64,000 nt of DNA from the NCBI RefSeq assembly GCF_026409565.1, contig NZ_CP112881.1:372001-436000 (forward strand), given 5' to 3'. Source of the DNA: Sneathiella aquimaris. Its GTDB lineage: Bacteria; Pseudomonadota; Alphaproteobacteria; Sneathiellales; Sneathiellaceae. Below are positions 1 to 9,369 of this stretch, piece by piece (position 1 is the first letter of the stretch; every line of letters begins with the position of its first letter). Position numbers and translations under genes: made by a program. The notes under the pieces are model-generated. The model searched no databases. It was not told the DNA's origin and saw only the letters and a list, made by a program, of their open reading frames with translations.

Positions 1-63
1 CTTAATAATGACGGAATGTCTTATTCCGCGGGTGCCCGCATTGGCGTTAGCGTTCCGTTTTAG
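1..63 (+). CDS. C-terminal end of a probable outer-membrane beta-barrel protein (partial)
   Basis: Frame 1 is open from the first base to a TAG at 61-63 and gives 20 residues ending YSAGARIGVSVPF. An amphipathic last strand ending in phenylalanine is the usual beta-signal of outer-membrane barrels (porins, autotransporters, small OMPs). The rest of the gene lies outside the window, so the family cannot be named. It converges on the 1051-residue gene that ends at 319. The call rests on this short tail alone, and a chance reading frame remains possible. Confidence 0.45.
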   Translation, partial: LNNDGMSYSAGARIGVSVPF

Positions 64-318
64 GATGTAAAAATCTGATAGTAGAGGTTTGCTTTTGCGG
101 CTTTATCCTTTGGGTTTTCTATGATGGGAAATCGCAAAAAATGACGGGCTCACGGTGCTCTAAAGATTTGTAGAACGCGGCCCCTCTATGATGAACGTGA
201 TGTCAGCTTGATTGATGTTGATCATGCTAGCGGCGGGCGGATTGGCCGTGCAGGCTTCTGCATATGGAAACGCCGCCCTCAGATAAAGAGAGCGGCGCAT
301 CGTGAGTAGGCTCCAGAC
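64..318. other. Convergent intergenic region with a hairpin
   Basis: This is 255 bases between two converging genes. The only structure I see is a hairpin: CGCCGC at 271-276 pairs with GCGGCG at 292-297 and an inner CTC/GAG extends it, with loop 281-287. It lies 22 bases beyond the stop of the minus-strand gene. It may act as that gene's terminator, but the T-tract after it on the minus strand is short (TTT). Confidence 0.4.
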
Positions 319-3300
319 TTATTCCATGAACAGATTGCCATCAATCCCACTGTCTGGCGACAAGTAGCGGTCCTCAGACTTTCTCTGACTGTCAGGCTTT
401 CCCAAAATCTTATGGAAGGCCTGATAATGTCCCACTTTTCTTTCATAGCTGCTTACATATAGATGTCGGCAGGTCAGAAGATACGTGACGGCATTTCGGA
501 TATAGCAGCTGTTTCCTTGTTTATCGTTTCCCATTTTGGCATAGAAATATCCGCGATATCCAGCGTCTTCACTGATGGCAGCAATCAGCGCGCGCTCTTT
601 TTCGAGGTTCCAGTCGCCTTGGTTATAGGAATTCGCAAATAGCGGAAGAAAACCTCGTTTTTCACCGGTCAAATCCAAACTATAATCCGAAATATCTGCG
701 TATTTTTCGCTCAGATATAGATCGGTTGCGGGCGTCTCTGCTTCAACGCTGGGCTCACCATCATCGAAATACCGTGTTCGGGCATAAAGACTGATTGCGT
801 CGTCATTTGTCAGTTTGGTAAAGCCATTATTGTCATGGGAGGCTTTGCGCATATAGTGTTGCGTATCGTTTGAACGTCGAACAGTACTGCCTGTTGCGGG
901 TGGATGAGACATTGTTGTAATCAAAATCTGATCGATAAGGTCAGTTTTCTGTAATAGCGCCGCCTCGAATTTTGAATAGTCTTTTTCCATTGCAAAGTCA
1001 GGAAGACCCTCATGCGCTATTTTTTTCTTGTCGACCATCATGCTGTAGCCTTCAATGCACAATCCTTGTGTGCCTGCTTGTTCTTTTGTCAATTGGTCGG
1101 CAGGAATATGGATGAACCTTTTTGTTTTCGGGCAGGGGCTAAAATAATAAACGCCGCCCCCTGAATAGGTGTAGGCATACTGATCAATACCTGTAGGCGT
1201 CGCAATAATCCTTCGTAAATCAAGAATAATCGGCAATTGACGAACGAACAGATACATGTACATCAGCCGTTTGTTTTCATAATAGGATATCACATTGCCC
1301 GCAGCGGTTTTCGGAATGTAGTACCATTCGGTTTCCTGAAGCATCTCGTTCATGTGCTCAGCCGCGGGATTAAAGCCGTTATCGACCTGATCGGTACAAA
1401 GATGAAAACGTCCGTCCTCATGGGCAAGCTGGGAATAATCAAAATCCAGGTCATCAACAGGACCGTTTTTCTCATACGGTAGATCCACCATATCTGTAAA
1501 AATGGCTTTGATATAGGCAGAAGAATACCAGGCTAATTCCACATATATTTCCTGCATCTCGCTTTCGGTCATCACGGGAAACTCTTTTGAAATTACATGT
1601 GAAGTGACGTAAAAATCATCGTAAAAAGACAGTCTTTTAACGGTGAGGGCCCGGCAAAGCGTAAGATACCGCAGTGTGCTGGTTTCAGAGAAATAGACCC
1701 GCTCGAATTTGGTCGTCATATAACTGGCAGGAACGTCCTGTACATTTTTCCAAACCTCTTCAAGTGATTTCGGCTCGTTTGATGCAAAACCGGTCATCGT
1801 TGAAAGCGTTAAGGTTGAAAGGATTTCCAGAACAGTTTCGTACGCTTTTTTAAACGCTGGCATGGTATCGAGTTCAAGGGCCGGGCAGATATCCTGCTCA
1901 GGGATTTCCGGTATCTTCCAGTCAAATGTCGTGAATTTATGGGAAATCTTCTTGCTGATCTTTTTCATGGTAGTGGATTGTTTTGAAGAGACAGTGATTT
2001 GACTGGTTTGAGCCATGAAATCGATGACATCAATGCCTTTGTGTTTGTATTCGGCTGCGGCTGCGGCAAGGTCAGCGGGGTCAAACTTATTGATAACCGC
2101 CGCGTATAAATCGGCAACAAAAGGGACGCGGAACTGACAGGATGCATCGCCGTTAACCGGGTCCAGTCTATGCAAATCACCGGCAATCAAGGCATTAACG
2201 GCCTCATACTCGCAGGCTTTCATGAAATTGTCGTCAGGGCCCGACAGACGGGCAAAGATTTTGTGACTTTCTGCTATTACGGCCTCGAAAAAGGTTCTGT
2301 AATCATCAATTCCTTTGCCAGCCTGAAAACAGCGTTCCAATTGATCGGAAAAAATCTGATCGGAAGGTGCGGAAGCTGCCAAGGCAGGAGCCCGTGATGC
2401 GACGGGCGAAGCAGGACCGGGTTTGGCCGCTTTTTCAACAGATCGGGCAAGCAGTGACGACACTAACGAAATATCGATCCGAATTTGCTCAATGTGATTA
2501 TCGTCATAGGCCCCTTTTTGTTCGAGGCGCAAATTCTCCTCGTGTTCGTGAATGACCGCCGTCATTTCGGCGATGAAGTTTTGCACGTCCCGAGCCGTTT
2601 GCGAGGAGGAGAGGAACGTCTTGGCGTCTCTTGATTTTAGATTTCTTAGGGTTTTCTGATTGCATTTGATGGTTAGCGTGTCAGGGGCGGTGGCCAATGA
2701 GCCAAACGGGGCGGGTCGGTTGATTTCTTTTCCCTCTTTAAGGGCGGTTAATTGTACTGCAACATAAGGCGGTATGTGATCGCCCGCGACTGTTTCGACC
2801 AGGTAACGACTTCCATCAGCGCTTTGATCTGACCCAAGGAGATAATCGACGGCCTCAATATTGCGGTGGAGTTCTCGTAGACCGGCGGATTTCGAGAAAC
2901 GGATCAGGTCTTCCAGCTTTCTGATTTCTCCGATGGGCTGAAGTAAATCTTCTTTATTGTCTCGAACGACGCAATTCGCCAGTGCCCAGCGGAAATCTTT
3001 TACAATCTGACTGGGAAGTTTTTTTAAAGAAAATTTCTTTGCTTTTCGGTCTGGCACCCCAATACTCGGCAGGAGCTTCTTGAGGGCTTCTTTATAATGT
3101 TTGAAGTCTTCAGGCGTTTCTTTGCCCGGTTTTTTGAACCTCTTGAATGTTTTGGATAATATCCCAAAGTATTTGTTGTAAACGAAATCCAACGCTTTCT
3201 GTTCGGTTGTTCCCTTTTTCTTGGTCTCCAGCATGGCTCTGACCTGATTGTCAAGGGGACCACCCATCAATTCTGCCAGAATAGGGGCGAAGACTTCGTC

Positions 3301-3474
3301 TGGCCAAAGAGACTTGGCCGCTTTTTGGCCTTTTTTGCTCCAAAAATAGATCGGATGATCATTTTTATGACTGGCTATTTGTAAAAGCCACATAATCATG
3401 ACTTTGTGTTGCGATTCTAAATTAGATTCGCCAAATTCATTCGTAAAATCTTCAATAATATTTTCTAATGTCAT
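319..3474 (-). CDS. Large hypothetical protein, 1051 aa, family not recognised
   Basis: I recognise no domain. The start at 3474 is an ATG at the edge of the divergent promoter region. There is no signal peptide and no clear membrane segment, so it is probably cytoplasmic or secreted by a non-Sec route. Residues 100-160 are Lys-rich. Residues 349-371 form an Ala/Pro-rich linker that splits the protein into an N-terminal part of about 350 residues and a C-terminal part of about 680. The C-terminal part is rich in Tyr and aromatic residues and ends with Ser/Tyr/Arg-rich sequence. It stands alone as a single transcription unit between an outer-membrane protein end and the first peptide transporter. 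Size, linker and isolation would suit a secreted effector or a surface/phage-type protein, but nothing proves this. Confidence 0.75.
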   Translation of the reverse strand: MTLENIIEDFTNEFGESNLESQHKVMIMWLLQIASHKNDHPIYFWSKKGQKAAKSLWPDEVFAPILAELMGGPLDNQVRAMLETKKKGTTEQKALDFVYNKYFGILSKTFKRFKKPGKETPEDFKHYKEALKKLLPSIGVPDRKAKKFSLKKLPSQIVKDFRWALANCVVRDNKEDLLQPIGEIRKLEDLIRFSKSAGLRELHRNIEAVDYLLGSDQSADGSRYLVETVAGDHIPPYVAVQLTALKEGKEINRPAPFGSLATAPDTLTIKCNQKTLRNLKSRDAKTFLSSSQTARDVQNFIAEMTAVIHEHEENLRLEQKGAYDDNHIEQIRIDISLVSSLLARSVEKAAKPGPASPVASRAPALAASAPSDQIFSDQLERCFQAGKGIDDYRTFFEAVIAESHKIFARLSGPDDNFMKACEYEAVNALIAGDLHRLDPVNGDASCQFRVPFVADLYAAVINKFDPADLAAAAAEYKHKGIDVIDFMAQTSQITVSSKQSTTMKKISKKISHKFTTFDWKIPEIPEQDICPALELDTMPAFKKAYETVLEILSTLTLSTMTGFASNEPKSLEEVWKNVQDVPASYMTTKFERVYFSETSTLRYLTLCRALTVKRLSFYDDFYVTSHVISKEFPVMTESEMQEIYVELAWYSSAYIKAIFTDMVDLPYEKNGPVDDLDFDYSQLAHEDGRFHLCTDQVDNGFNPAAEHMNEMLQETEWYYIPKTAAGNVISYYENKRLMYMYLFVRQLPIILDLRRIIATPTGIDQYAYTYSGGGVYYFSPCPKTKRFIHIPADQLTKEQAGTQGLCIEGYSMMVDKKKIAHEGLPDFAMEKDYSKFEAALLQKTDLIDQILITTMSHPPATGSTVRRSNDTQHYMRKASHDNNGFTKLTNDDAISLYARTRYFDDGEPSVEAETPATDLYLSEKYADISDYSLDLTGEKRGFLPLFANSYNQGDWNLEKERALIAAISEDAGYRGYFYAKMGNDKQGNSCYIRNAVTYLLTCRHLYVSSYERKVGHYQAFHKILGKPDSQRKSEDRYLSPDSGIDGNLFME

Positions 3475-3771
3475 GAATAATCCATGCCTTTACTACTAAA
3501 ATCCAAGTAAAAACAGGACGGAAATAGAGAAATAATGTGATTTAATTCAACTTATGGATAATAATATGAGATGTTGCTCATAGTACGCGTTTGTACGTAT
3601 TTCCAATTTTTCAGGCTGGGTTCATCCTAATGAATACGCTGTAGGTGCTGTTCCGCTGAAAACAAGAAAATCAAGAGAGCAAAAACACATTGTTCTGATC
3701 TCGTGGGAGAACGGTTCGTCACTTGCATATTCGCAGTAGAATTTCGTGCTGAAATCCGGGAGGGATTTACG
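3475..3771. other. Divergent promoter region
   Basis: This is 297 bases between the orphan gene (minus) and the peptide-transporter operon (plus). It is AT-rich near 3480-3560. It contains TTGTACGTATTTCC at 3591-3604 (listed separately) and a GGGAGG ribosome-binding site just before 3772. An in-frame ORF extension upstream to 3703 exists but has no ribosome-binding site and would bury the signal peptide, so it was not used. Confidence 0.5.
3591..3604 (+). promoter_or_regulatory. Candidate FixJ-type operator (TACGTATTTCC)
   Basis: TACGTA at 3594-3599 is followed by TTTCC. The regulator encoded at 9370-10299 has a FixJ-like HTH, and FixJ proteins favour TACGTA/TAAGTA-type sites. A second TACGTATT lies before the DUF917 gene at 10389. 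The two sites flank the genes this regulator would be expected to control. This is motif matching by eye only. Confidence 0.25.
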
Positions 3772-5373
3772 ATGAAGCATTGGCTTAAAGGACTAACGAG
3801 CGGCGCAATAACAGGGTGCCTGGCTTTGGGAGCTGTCGCGGTTGGAAATGTTAATAATACCGAAGCGTTCGAAAGAGTTGATGGTGAAAAGGTTCTGGTT
3901 GTGGCCGGCCGACAGCCCGTTGATACTTTGGATCCGAGTATTAAATACAATGCCTCTATCCGGATGATGCAGCAGGCTCTGTATGACGGTTTGGTCAAAT
4001 ATGAGGGGACACCACCAAGGGTCGTTCCCTGGTTGGCGGAAAGCTGGGACGTGAGCGAAGATGGTAAGAGCTGGACATTTAATCTGGCAAAAAATGCTAA
4101 ATTCCACAACGGAGACCTGGTAACGGCGGATGCAGTTGCTTTTTCTTTCAAGCGGACGATGCAGATTAATAAAGGCCCCTCATGGATGCTCGCCGGTTTT
4201 TTGAAACAGGAGGGGATTGAAGTTGTCGACCCCCATACCATCCGGTTTAATCTTGAAAAACCCTATGGTGCGTTTCTGTCGTTTTTGCCTTGGTGGTACG
4301 TTATGAACCCCGCGCAAATCGCTGCAAATTCGCAAGAGGGTGACCTGGGTCAGAAATGGATGATTGAGAATGAGGCGGGTAGTGGTCCTTATCGGCTAAA
4401 ACGCTTTAAACAAGGAACACTTTACGAACTTGAGAGAGTAAAAGACTACTGGAAAGACGGGGATAACGGCGCCAATATTCGCGGCGTTGTATATAAACTT
4501 ATTCGGGAGTCATCGGCACAAAGAGCCGCTTTGCTCAGGGGGGAGGCTGATATCGTTCTTGGGTTGTCACCGGATGAATTTGATCAGGTGTCGAAAACGA
4601 ACGGGATCAAAACATCCACTGAGCCGGCACTGACCTCCTTTGGTCTCAAGTTTAATACCAAAGGAAAATACATGTCGGACAAGAATTTGCGAAAAGCCGT
4701 CGCCTTTGCTTTCGATTATGACAGTTTACTCAAGATTTTCAATGACAAGGCGGAGTTGCAAACCAGCCCGTTTACAGATGGAATTAAGGGAAAAATCAGC
4801 GTTGAGGAAATCCCGCGATACAATGTGGTAAAAGCCAAGGAATATCTGGCAAAATCCAGCTATCCAGAGGGCGGCATTACTTTGGACTATGTCTATGTTC
4901 AAGGCTTTGAAGTGACCCGCAAAATGGGTTTGGTTCTCATCGATAATCTGAAGGCACTGAACATTTCCGTCAATATGGTGCCTCTGACATGGCCCAATAT
5001 TGTTGCCCGAGGATCAAAACCGGAAACGGCAGCTGATATTACGGCGATTTTTACAACGCCGGTTTCCATAGATCCGGATGCTGTGGCCTATCAATATCAT
5101 CCAAATTCATGGGGCAAGTATTACGGATCGCACTTTTACGATAATCCGAAAGTCACTTCGTTGATTGAGCTGGCCCGTAATACAACAGATTGGGAAAAGC
5201 GGGCGCCACTTTACGCAGATATTCAGCGTATGATCGTGGATGATCAGCCGGAAATCTTTGGCATGATGAGGAAACGGCTCATTGCTTACAGGGATTATGT
5301 AACAGGATTCACATATAGCCCGGTCCGAATGGCAGCGGAAATCGATTTATACGGCCTGGGTATTGGTAAATAA
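3772..5373 (+). CDS. Peptide-type ABC transporter, periplasmic substrate-binding protein (SBP_bac_5)
   Basis: This 533-residue protein belongs to the family that binds peptides, nickel and other amides for Dpp/Opp importers. I chose the ATG at 3772 because GGGAGGG precedes it at good spacing and the protein then opens with a Sec signal peptide (MKHWLKGLT, then a hydrophobic stretch to about residue 30). The body shows the usual family features: an LDPSIKYNASIRMMQQALYDGL opening-type segment near residue 50, LAESWDVSEDGKSWTFNL near residue 90, FHNGD with VAFSFKR near 115-130, and GSGPYRLKRF near 205. It is the first gene of the operon with two permeases and two ATPases. A strong terminator follows it and should make it the most abundant product. 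The substrate is unknown; the neighbouring DUF917 and HyuA genes hint at a cyclic amide. Confidence 0.93.
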   Translation: MKHWLKGLTSGAITGCLALGAVAVGNVNNTEAFERVDGEKVLVVAGRQPVDTLDPSIKYNASIRMMQQALYDGLVKYEGTPPRVVPWLAESWDVSEDGKSWTFNLAKNAKFHNGDLVTADAVAFSFKRTMQINKGPSWMLAGFLKQEGIEVVDPHTIRFNLEKPYGAFLSFLPWWYVMNPAQIAANSQEGDLGQKWMIENEAGSGPYRLKRFKQGTLYELERVKDYWKDGDNGANIRGVVYKLIRESSAQRAALLRGEADIVLGLSPDEFDQVSKTNGIKTSTEPALTSFGLKFNTKGKYMSDKNLRKAVAFAFDYDSLLKIFNDKAELQTSPFTDGIKGKISVEEIPRYNVVKAKEYLAKSSYPEGGITLDYVYVQGFEVTRKMGLVLIDNLKALNISVNMVPLTWPNIVARGSKPETAADITAIFTTPVSIDPDAVAYQYHPNSWGKYYGSHFYDNPKVTSLIELARNTTDWEKRAPLYADIQRMIVDDQPEIFGMMRKRLIAYRDYVTGFTYSPVRMAAEIDLYGLGIGK

Positions 5374-5389
5374 CGCTTCAGGTGATCAG

Positions 5390-5419
5390 CCGGGCCTGTC
5401 CGCAGGTCCGGTTTTTTTT
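5390..5419 (+). terminator. Intrinsic terminator/attenuator between binding protein and permease
   Basis: CCGGGCCTG (5390-5398) pairs with CAGGTCCGG (5403-5411) over nine positions with one G-U pair. The loop is four bases and eight T residues follow (5412-5419). It sits inside the operon, 17 bases after the binding-protein stop. It should therefore reduce, not end, transcription of the membrane and ATPase genes. Confidence 0.85.
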
Positions 5420-5429
5420 GGGAACTGAT

Positions 5430-6440
5430 ATGGTCAACATGGTGCTGAAACGCAGTGTCTTAATGGTCGGGATGCTTTTTGGTCTCCTGGTCATAACCTT
5501 CTTTATATCGCATGTGACCCCAGGCGATCCGGCTGCCTTGGCTGCAGGTCCGGATGCGACATCGGAAATGATTGACCAGATCCGTAAAGAAAGAGGATTT
5601 GATAAATCAATACCCGAACAGTTCTTCATGTATACGACAGGCATCTTACGGGGGGATCTGGGAACATCAATTCATACAACACGGGAAGTATTCGATGATA
5701 TCATCACGTATTTTCCAGCGACATTTGAACTGGTGTTGTTTTCAATAACCTTGTCTATTCTCATCGGAATTCCCCTTGGGGTGATCTCCGCAGTTCGGCA
5801 GAATAGTTGGGTTGATAACTGCATACGTATTTTAAGCTCGTCCGGTGTGGGGCTTCCCATGTTCTGGCTGGGCCTCATGTTACAGCTTTATTTTGGGTTG
5901 GAACTGGGATGGTTTCCTTTAGGGGGGCGACTGGATCTTATGACAGATCCACCGACCACGCTTACCGGGCTGTATACGCTGGATGCCTTGCTGACCTTTG
6001 AGTTTGCAGTCTTTTTTGAAGCGCTTCATCACTTGATTTTGCCGTCGATTGCCCTCTGTTTTCCGGCACTGGCTTCGATTATTCGGGTCAATAGGGCCGA
6101 AATGCTGGAAACCCTGAATCAGGATTATATCACGAACGCAAAGGCGCAGGGCATTTCGGCGACGCGGATCGTTTATCTCTATGCGCTGAAAAATGCCATG
6201 TTGCCGTCATTGGCCCTGATCGGACTACGGTTTGGATGGATGCTGGGCGGGACAGTTCTGATTGAAACCGTTTTTGATTGGCCGGGACTTGGCCTCTACA
6301 CGGTTCAGGCGGCGACCGCTTCAGATTTTGAACCCGTCATTGCAGCGACGCTTGTGCTTGGGGCGTGGTTCATGATTGTCAATTTTGTCATTGATTTACT
6401 ATACGGCTGGCTGGATCCCCGTATTGCTCAAAAGGCTTAG
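5430..6440 (+). CDS. Peptide-type ABC transporter permease (DppB-like)
   Basis: Inner-membrane permease of 336 residues. The open frame extends back to 5382, but those codons overlap the terminator stem, so I take the ATG at 5430. The N-terminal helix is followed by the family signature FFISHVTPGDPAALAAG and by RKERGFDKSIPEQF. Six membrane segments are expected. The cytoplasmic EAA-like loop that docks on the ATPases is seen as DYITNAKAQGISATRIVYLYALKNAMLP, and it is followed by LIETVFDWPGLGLYTVQA. It has the inserted segment TGLYTLDALL that is also present (as TGFYLVDSLL) in the permease at 53205, so these two transporters are of the same subtype. The next permease starts 12 bases later. Confidence 0.92.
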   Translation: MVNMVLKRSVLMVGMLFGLLVITFFISHVTPGDPAALAAGPDATSEMIDQIRKERGFDKSIPEQFFMYTTGILRGDLGTSIHTTREVFDDIITYFPATFELVLFSITLSILIGIPLGVISAVRQNSWVDNCIRILSSSGVGLPMFWLGLMLQLYFGLELGWFPLGGRLDLMTDPPTTLTGLYTLDALLTFEFAVFFEALHHLILPSIALCFPALASIIRVNRAEMLETLNQDYITNAKAQGISATRIVYLYALKNAMLPSLALIGLRFGWMLGGTVLIETVFDWPGLGLYTVQAATASDFEPVIAATLVLGAWFMIVNFVIDLLYGWLDPRIAQKA

Positions 6441-6452
6441 GGGGCCGAGATA

Positions 6453-7361
6453 TTGAGTGACATCCTTGAAAAACCAGATGAATTCAGTTGGCAGGATCGC
6501 CATGCGAGCAAAATCCGAACCTTTCGGTTATATGCAAAAACATTTTCCAGCAATGGCTCTGCCATGTTCGGGTTGGGCATCATAACGGTTTTCATGTTCT
6601 TCGTTATTTTTGGTCCTTTCATTGTTCCTTATCCGGAAGATGCGATGGGGGCGGTGCATTTGTCTAAAAAACTTCTGCCGCCAAGTACGGAACATTGGTT
6701 TGGGACAGATGAAGTTGGAAATGATGTCTTCACCCGTGTGGTGATCGGGGCGCAGATTTCTCTTCAGATCGGTGTGATTGTAACCGGCATTGCCATGCTC
6801 ATCGGCGTGCCACTGGGCATTATTGCTGGTTTCATGGGCGGATGGATTGAAGAAATCATCATGCGGGTAACCGATGTGTTTCTGTCGGTCCCGGGTCTTA
6901 TTCTGGCGATCGCGATTGCCGGGGTTCTGGGGCCGGGTATCTTTAATGCCATGCTGGCACTGTCATTGGTGTGGTGGCCCGGATATGTGCGCTTGATACA
7001 AGCGAAAACCCTGTCCCTGAAAAATGAAATTTATGTCGAAGCGGCCCGCTCTATTGGCGCTAGCCGACTTAGAATAGTGTTCGTTCATATTCTGCCCAAT
7101 TGCATGTCTCCGATTGTCGTCAAAGGCAGTATGGATATGGGGATGGCCATTCTTGGTGCGGCTAGCCTCGGATTTCTGGGGCTGGGAGCGCAACCGCCCT
7201 ATCCAGAATGGGGTGCCATGATCAGTATTGGCCGCAATTATCTTCCTGACTGGTGGTGGTATTCAATGTTTCCCGGGCTGGCCATCTATTTTACGGTTCT
7301 GGGGTTCAACCTGTTGGGGGATGGCCTGCGGGATATTCTTGATCCCAGAGGGAGGGAATAG
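6453..7361 (+). CDS. Peptide-type ABC transporter permease (DppC-like)
   Basis: Second inner-membrane permease, 302 residues, reading from a TTG start at 6453 with GGGG upstream. It carries the DppC-type features in order: a cytoplasmic N-terminus, a first helix followed by a periplasmic loop ending in HWFGTDEVGNDVFTRVVIGA, then five more helices. The EAA loop is VEAARSIGASRLRIVFVHILPN and the C-terminus is FNLLGDGLRDILDPRGRE. It pairs with the DppB-like permease to form the channel. The ATPase gene starts two bases after its stop. Confidence 0.92.
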   Translation: MSDILEKPDEFSWQDRHASKIRTFRLYAKTFSSNGSAMFGLGIITVFMFFVIFGPFIVPYPEDAMGAVHLSKKLLPPSTEHWFGTDEVGNDVFTRVVIGAQISLQIGVIVTGIAMLIGVPLGIIAGFMGGWIEEIIMRVTDVFLSVPGLILAIAIAGVLGPGIFNAMLALSLVWWPGYVRLIQAKTLSLKNEIYVEAARSIGASRLRIVFVHILPNCMSPIVVKGSMDMGMAILGAASLGFLGLGAQPPYPEWGAMISIGRNYLPDWWWYSMFPGLAIYFTVLGFNLLGDGLRDILDPRGRE

Positions 7362-7363
7362 GA

Positions 7364-8356
7364 ATGGATACAATCCTGAGCATCAAAGACTACTCTCTTA
7401 ATTTCAAGACGTTCGATGGGGTGTATCACGCGCTGAATAATGTGAATTTATCCGTAAAAGAAGGGGAAGCCTTGGGTATTGTTGGTGAAACCGGATGCGG
7501 AAAATCTGTAACTGTGCGTAATATTCTGGGCCTGTTACCAAGCCCACCGTCAGAGGTGGTCTCGGGGGAAATTCTCTATGCAGACAGAAACCTGCTGACG
7601 TTATCGAAAAAGGAAATGCAATCTATTCGGGGTGTCGAGATTGCCATGATTTTTCAGGATCCGATGACCTATCTCAATCCGGTATTCTCGATTGGAAGTC
7701 AGATGATGGATGTGATTATGGCACATCAGAAGATCCTGCCAAGAAAGCAGCGCAAAAATAAAAAGGAAGCCCGTTTGCATGCCATAGAGATGTTGCATAA
7801 AGTGCATCTGCCTAATCCGGAAAAACAGTTGAGCCGATATCCTCATGAATTGTCGGGGGGTATGCGGCAGCGGGTTCTGATCGCCATGGCGTTGTCGGGA
7901 AATCCCAAACTTCTGATTGCTGATGAGCCGACCACTGCCCTGGATGTCACCATTCAGGCCCAGATCCTTGATTTGATTGCCGAGTTGGTGGCGCAAATGG
8001 GGCTGTCCGTAATTATCATAACCCATGATTTGGGCGTTGTTGCAAAGGTCTGTGACAAGGTTGCCGTTATGTATGCGGGTGAGGTCGTGGAATATGGAAC
8101 GATCAAGGATGTGTTTGGCAAACCACAGCACCCTTATACAGACGGGTTGCTTAAATCCATTCCGCATCCGGAACGGCCAGCAGAAGATCTGTCCGGTATC
8201 CCCGGATATCTTCCTAATCTTCTTAATCCGCCTGCAGGATGTCGATTTTTCGAGCGATGTTCGCGCGCCGATGAAAAGTGCAATACCCCGCCGCCCTTGA
8301 AACACTTCAATGCCGGCCGGCATGAGGTGCTTTGCCATTTGGCGAAAGGAATATGA
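7364..8356 (+). CDS. Peptide-type ABC transporter ATPase (DppD-like)
   Basis: ATP-hydrolysing subunit of 330 residues, preceded by GGAGGGAATAGG. The Walker A motif GETGCGKS is at 41-48, the Q-loop FQDP at 97-100, the signature LSGGMRQR at 163-170 and Walker B LLIADEPT at 183-190, followed by the D-loop ALD and the switch His in THDLG. The C-terminal extension has the cysteine-containing oligopeptide-transporter tail ([14 protein letters not shown]). A long reading frame lies antisense to this gene at 7601-8647 and I regard it as a shadow. Confidence 0.93.
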   Translation: MDTILSIKDYSLNFKTFDGVYHALNNVNLSVKEGEALGIVGETGCGKSVTVRNILGLLPSPPSEVVSGEILYADRNLLTLSKKEMQSIRGVEIAMIFQDPMTYLNPVFSIGSQMMDVIMAHQKILPRKQRKNKKEARLHAIEMLHKVHLPNPEKQLSRYPHELSGGMRQRVLIAMALSGNPKLLIADEPTTALDVTIQAQILDLIAELVAQMGLSVIIITHDLGVVAKVCDKVAVMYAGEVVEYGTIKDVFGKPQHPYTDGLLKSIPHPERPAEDLSGIPGYLPNLLNPPAGCRFFERCSRADEKCNTPPPLKHFNAGRHEVLCHLAKGI

Positions 8357-8359
8357 CAG

Positions 8360-9367
8360 ATGCTTGATGTTAAAGATCTGAAAGTCGCTTTTCCTGTCCG
8401 CCAAAGTGGTGAAAAAGCAGTACTGATGGCGGTCAATGGAGTCGATATTCGTTTGGAAAAAGGAGATGCCCTTGGTCTGGTCGGGGAATCCGGGTCCGGA
8501 AAATCGACCGTTGGTAAAACCATCCTGCGGCTGAATAAAAACTCGTCTGGACGCATTGTCTTTGATGGTCAGGAAATTTCCAGAATGACAGCAAAGGAAG
8601 AGATGCGTTACCGGCAAAGAGCGCAAATGATTTTTCAGGACCCCCATTCGGCCTTAAATCCGCGAATGACCATCTTCAGGTCAGTATCAGAGCCGTTGAT
8701 CCTGCAAACAAAAATAAGAGGGGGCGCCTTGAAGCAGAAAGTTCAGGAGCTTCTCGAAATTGTCGGGTTACAGAGGCAGTTTTTATACCGATATCCCCAT
8801 GAATTATCCGGCGGCCAAAAACAAAGGGTTTGTATTGCCAGAGCGATCGCCCTCAATCCTGAACTTCTGGTATTGGATGAGCCGACCTCTGCACTGGATG
8901 TATCTGTTCAAGCCCAGATCCTTGAGTTTCTTAAATCAATTCAGACAGAGCTGGATCTGACTTTTCTGTTTATTTCCCATAATCTGGCTGTGGTTAGACA
9001 TGTCTGCAATAAGGTTGCCGTCATGTATCTGGGGCAAATAGTCGAACAAGGCGATACAGAAGACGTGTTTAGCAACCCCCAGCATCCTTATACGAAAGCC
9101 CTCCTGGCGGCGGTGCCATTGCCTGAAATTAATCAGAAACGGCGTTCAGAACCGCTTCATGGTGATATCCCCAGCCCCTTAAACCTGCCAACAGGTTGCT
9201 TTTTTGGCTCGAGATGCCGTGAGAAAATTGTCGGTTTATGTGATCAGGCTTCTATAATAAATACTGAGTTACCGTCGCAGCATCTGGTCCGCTGCATCAA
9301 GGTTGCGCGCGCGAGAGAACTGTCTGAAACACAGGCAGAAATGCCTGTCCCGTTAAAGGCGGAATAG
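8360..9367 (+). CDS. Peptide-type ABC transporter ATPase (DppF-like)
   Basis: Second ATPase, 335 residues, starting three bases after the DppD-like stop. Walker A GESGSGKST is at 42-50, the Q-loop FQDPHS near 92, LSGGQKQR at 149-156 and Walker B LLVLDEPTSALD from 169. The C-terminal tail again carries paired cysteines (CFFGSRCREKIVGLC). It forms a heterodimer with the preceding ATPase. Its stop is only two bases from the stop of the converging AroM-HTH regulator gene, with no room for a terminator between them, so read-through in both directions would make antisense RNA. Confidence 0.93.
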   Translation: MLDVKDLKVAFPVRQSGEKAVLMAVNGVDIRLEKGDALGLVGESGSGKSTVGKTILRLNKNSSGRIVFDGQEISRMTAKEEMRYRQRAQMIFQDPHSALNPRMTIFRSVSEPLILQTKIRGGALKQKVQELLEIVGLQRQFLYRYPHELSGGQKQRVCIARAIALNPELLVLDEPTSALDVSVQAQILEFLKSIQTELDLTFLFISHNLAVVRHVCNKVAVMYLGQIVEQGDTEDVFSNPQHPYTKALLAAVPLPEINQKRRSEPLHGDIPSPLNLPTGCFFGSRCREKIVGLCDQASIINTELPSQHLVRCIKVARARELSETQAEMPVPLKAE

Positions 9368-9369
9368 TA

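Noticed and set aside
3627-4241. 204-codon minus-strand frame over the start of the first binding-protein gene
   Set aside because: It covers the ribosome-binding site and signal peptide of a well-supported gene and has no features of its own.
7601-8647. 348-codon frame antisense to the two ATPase genes, and a 140-codon one at 8134-8556
   Set aside because: They lie fully opposite clear DppD/DppF-like genes, lack a ribosome-binding site and have no coding-like composition. They are mirror frames of the real genes.
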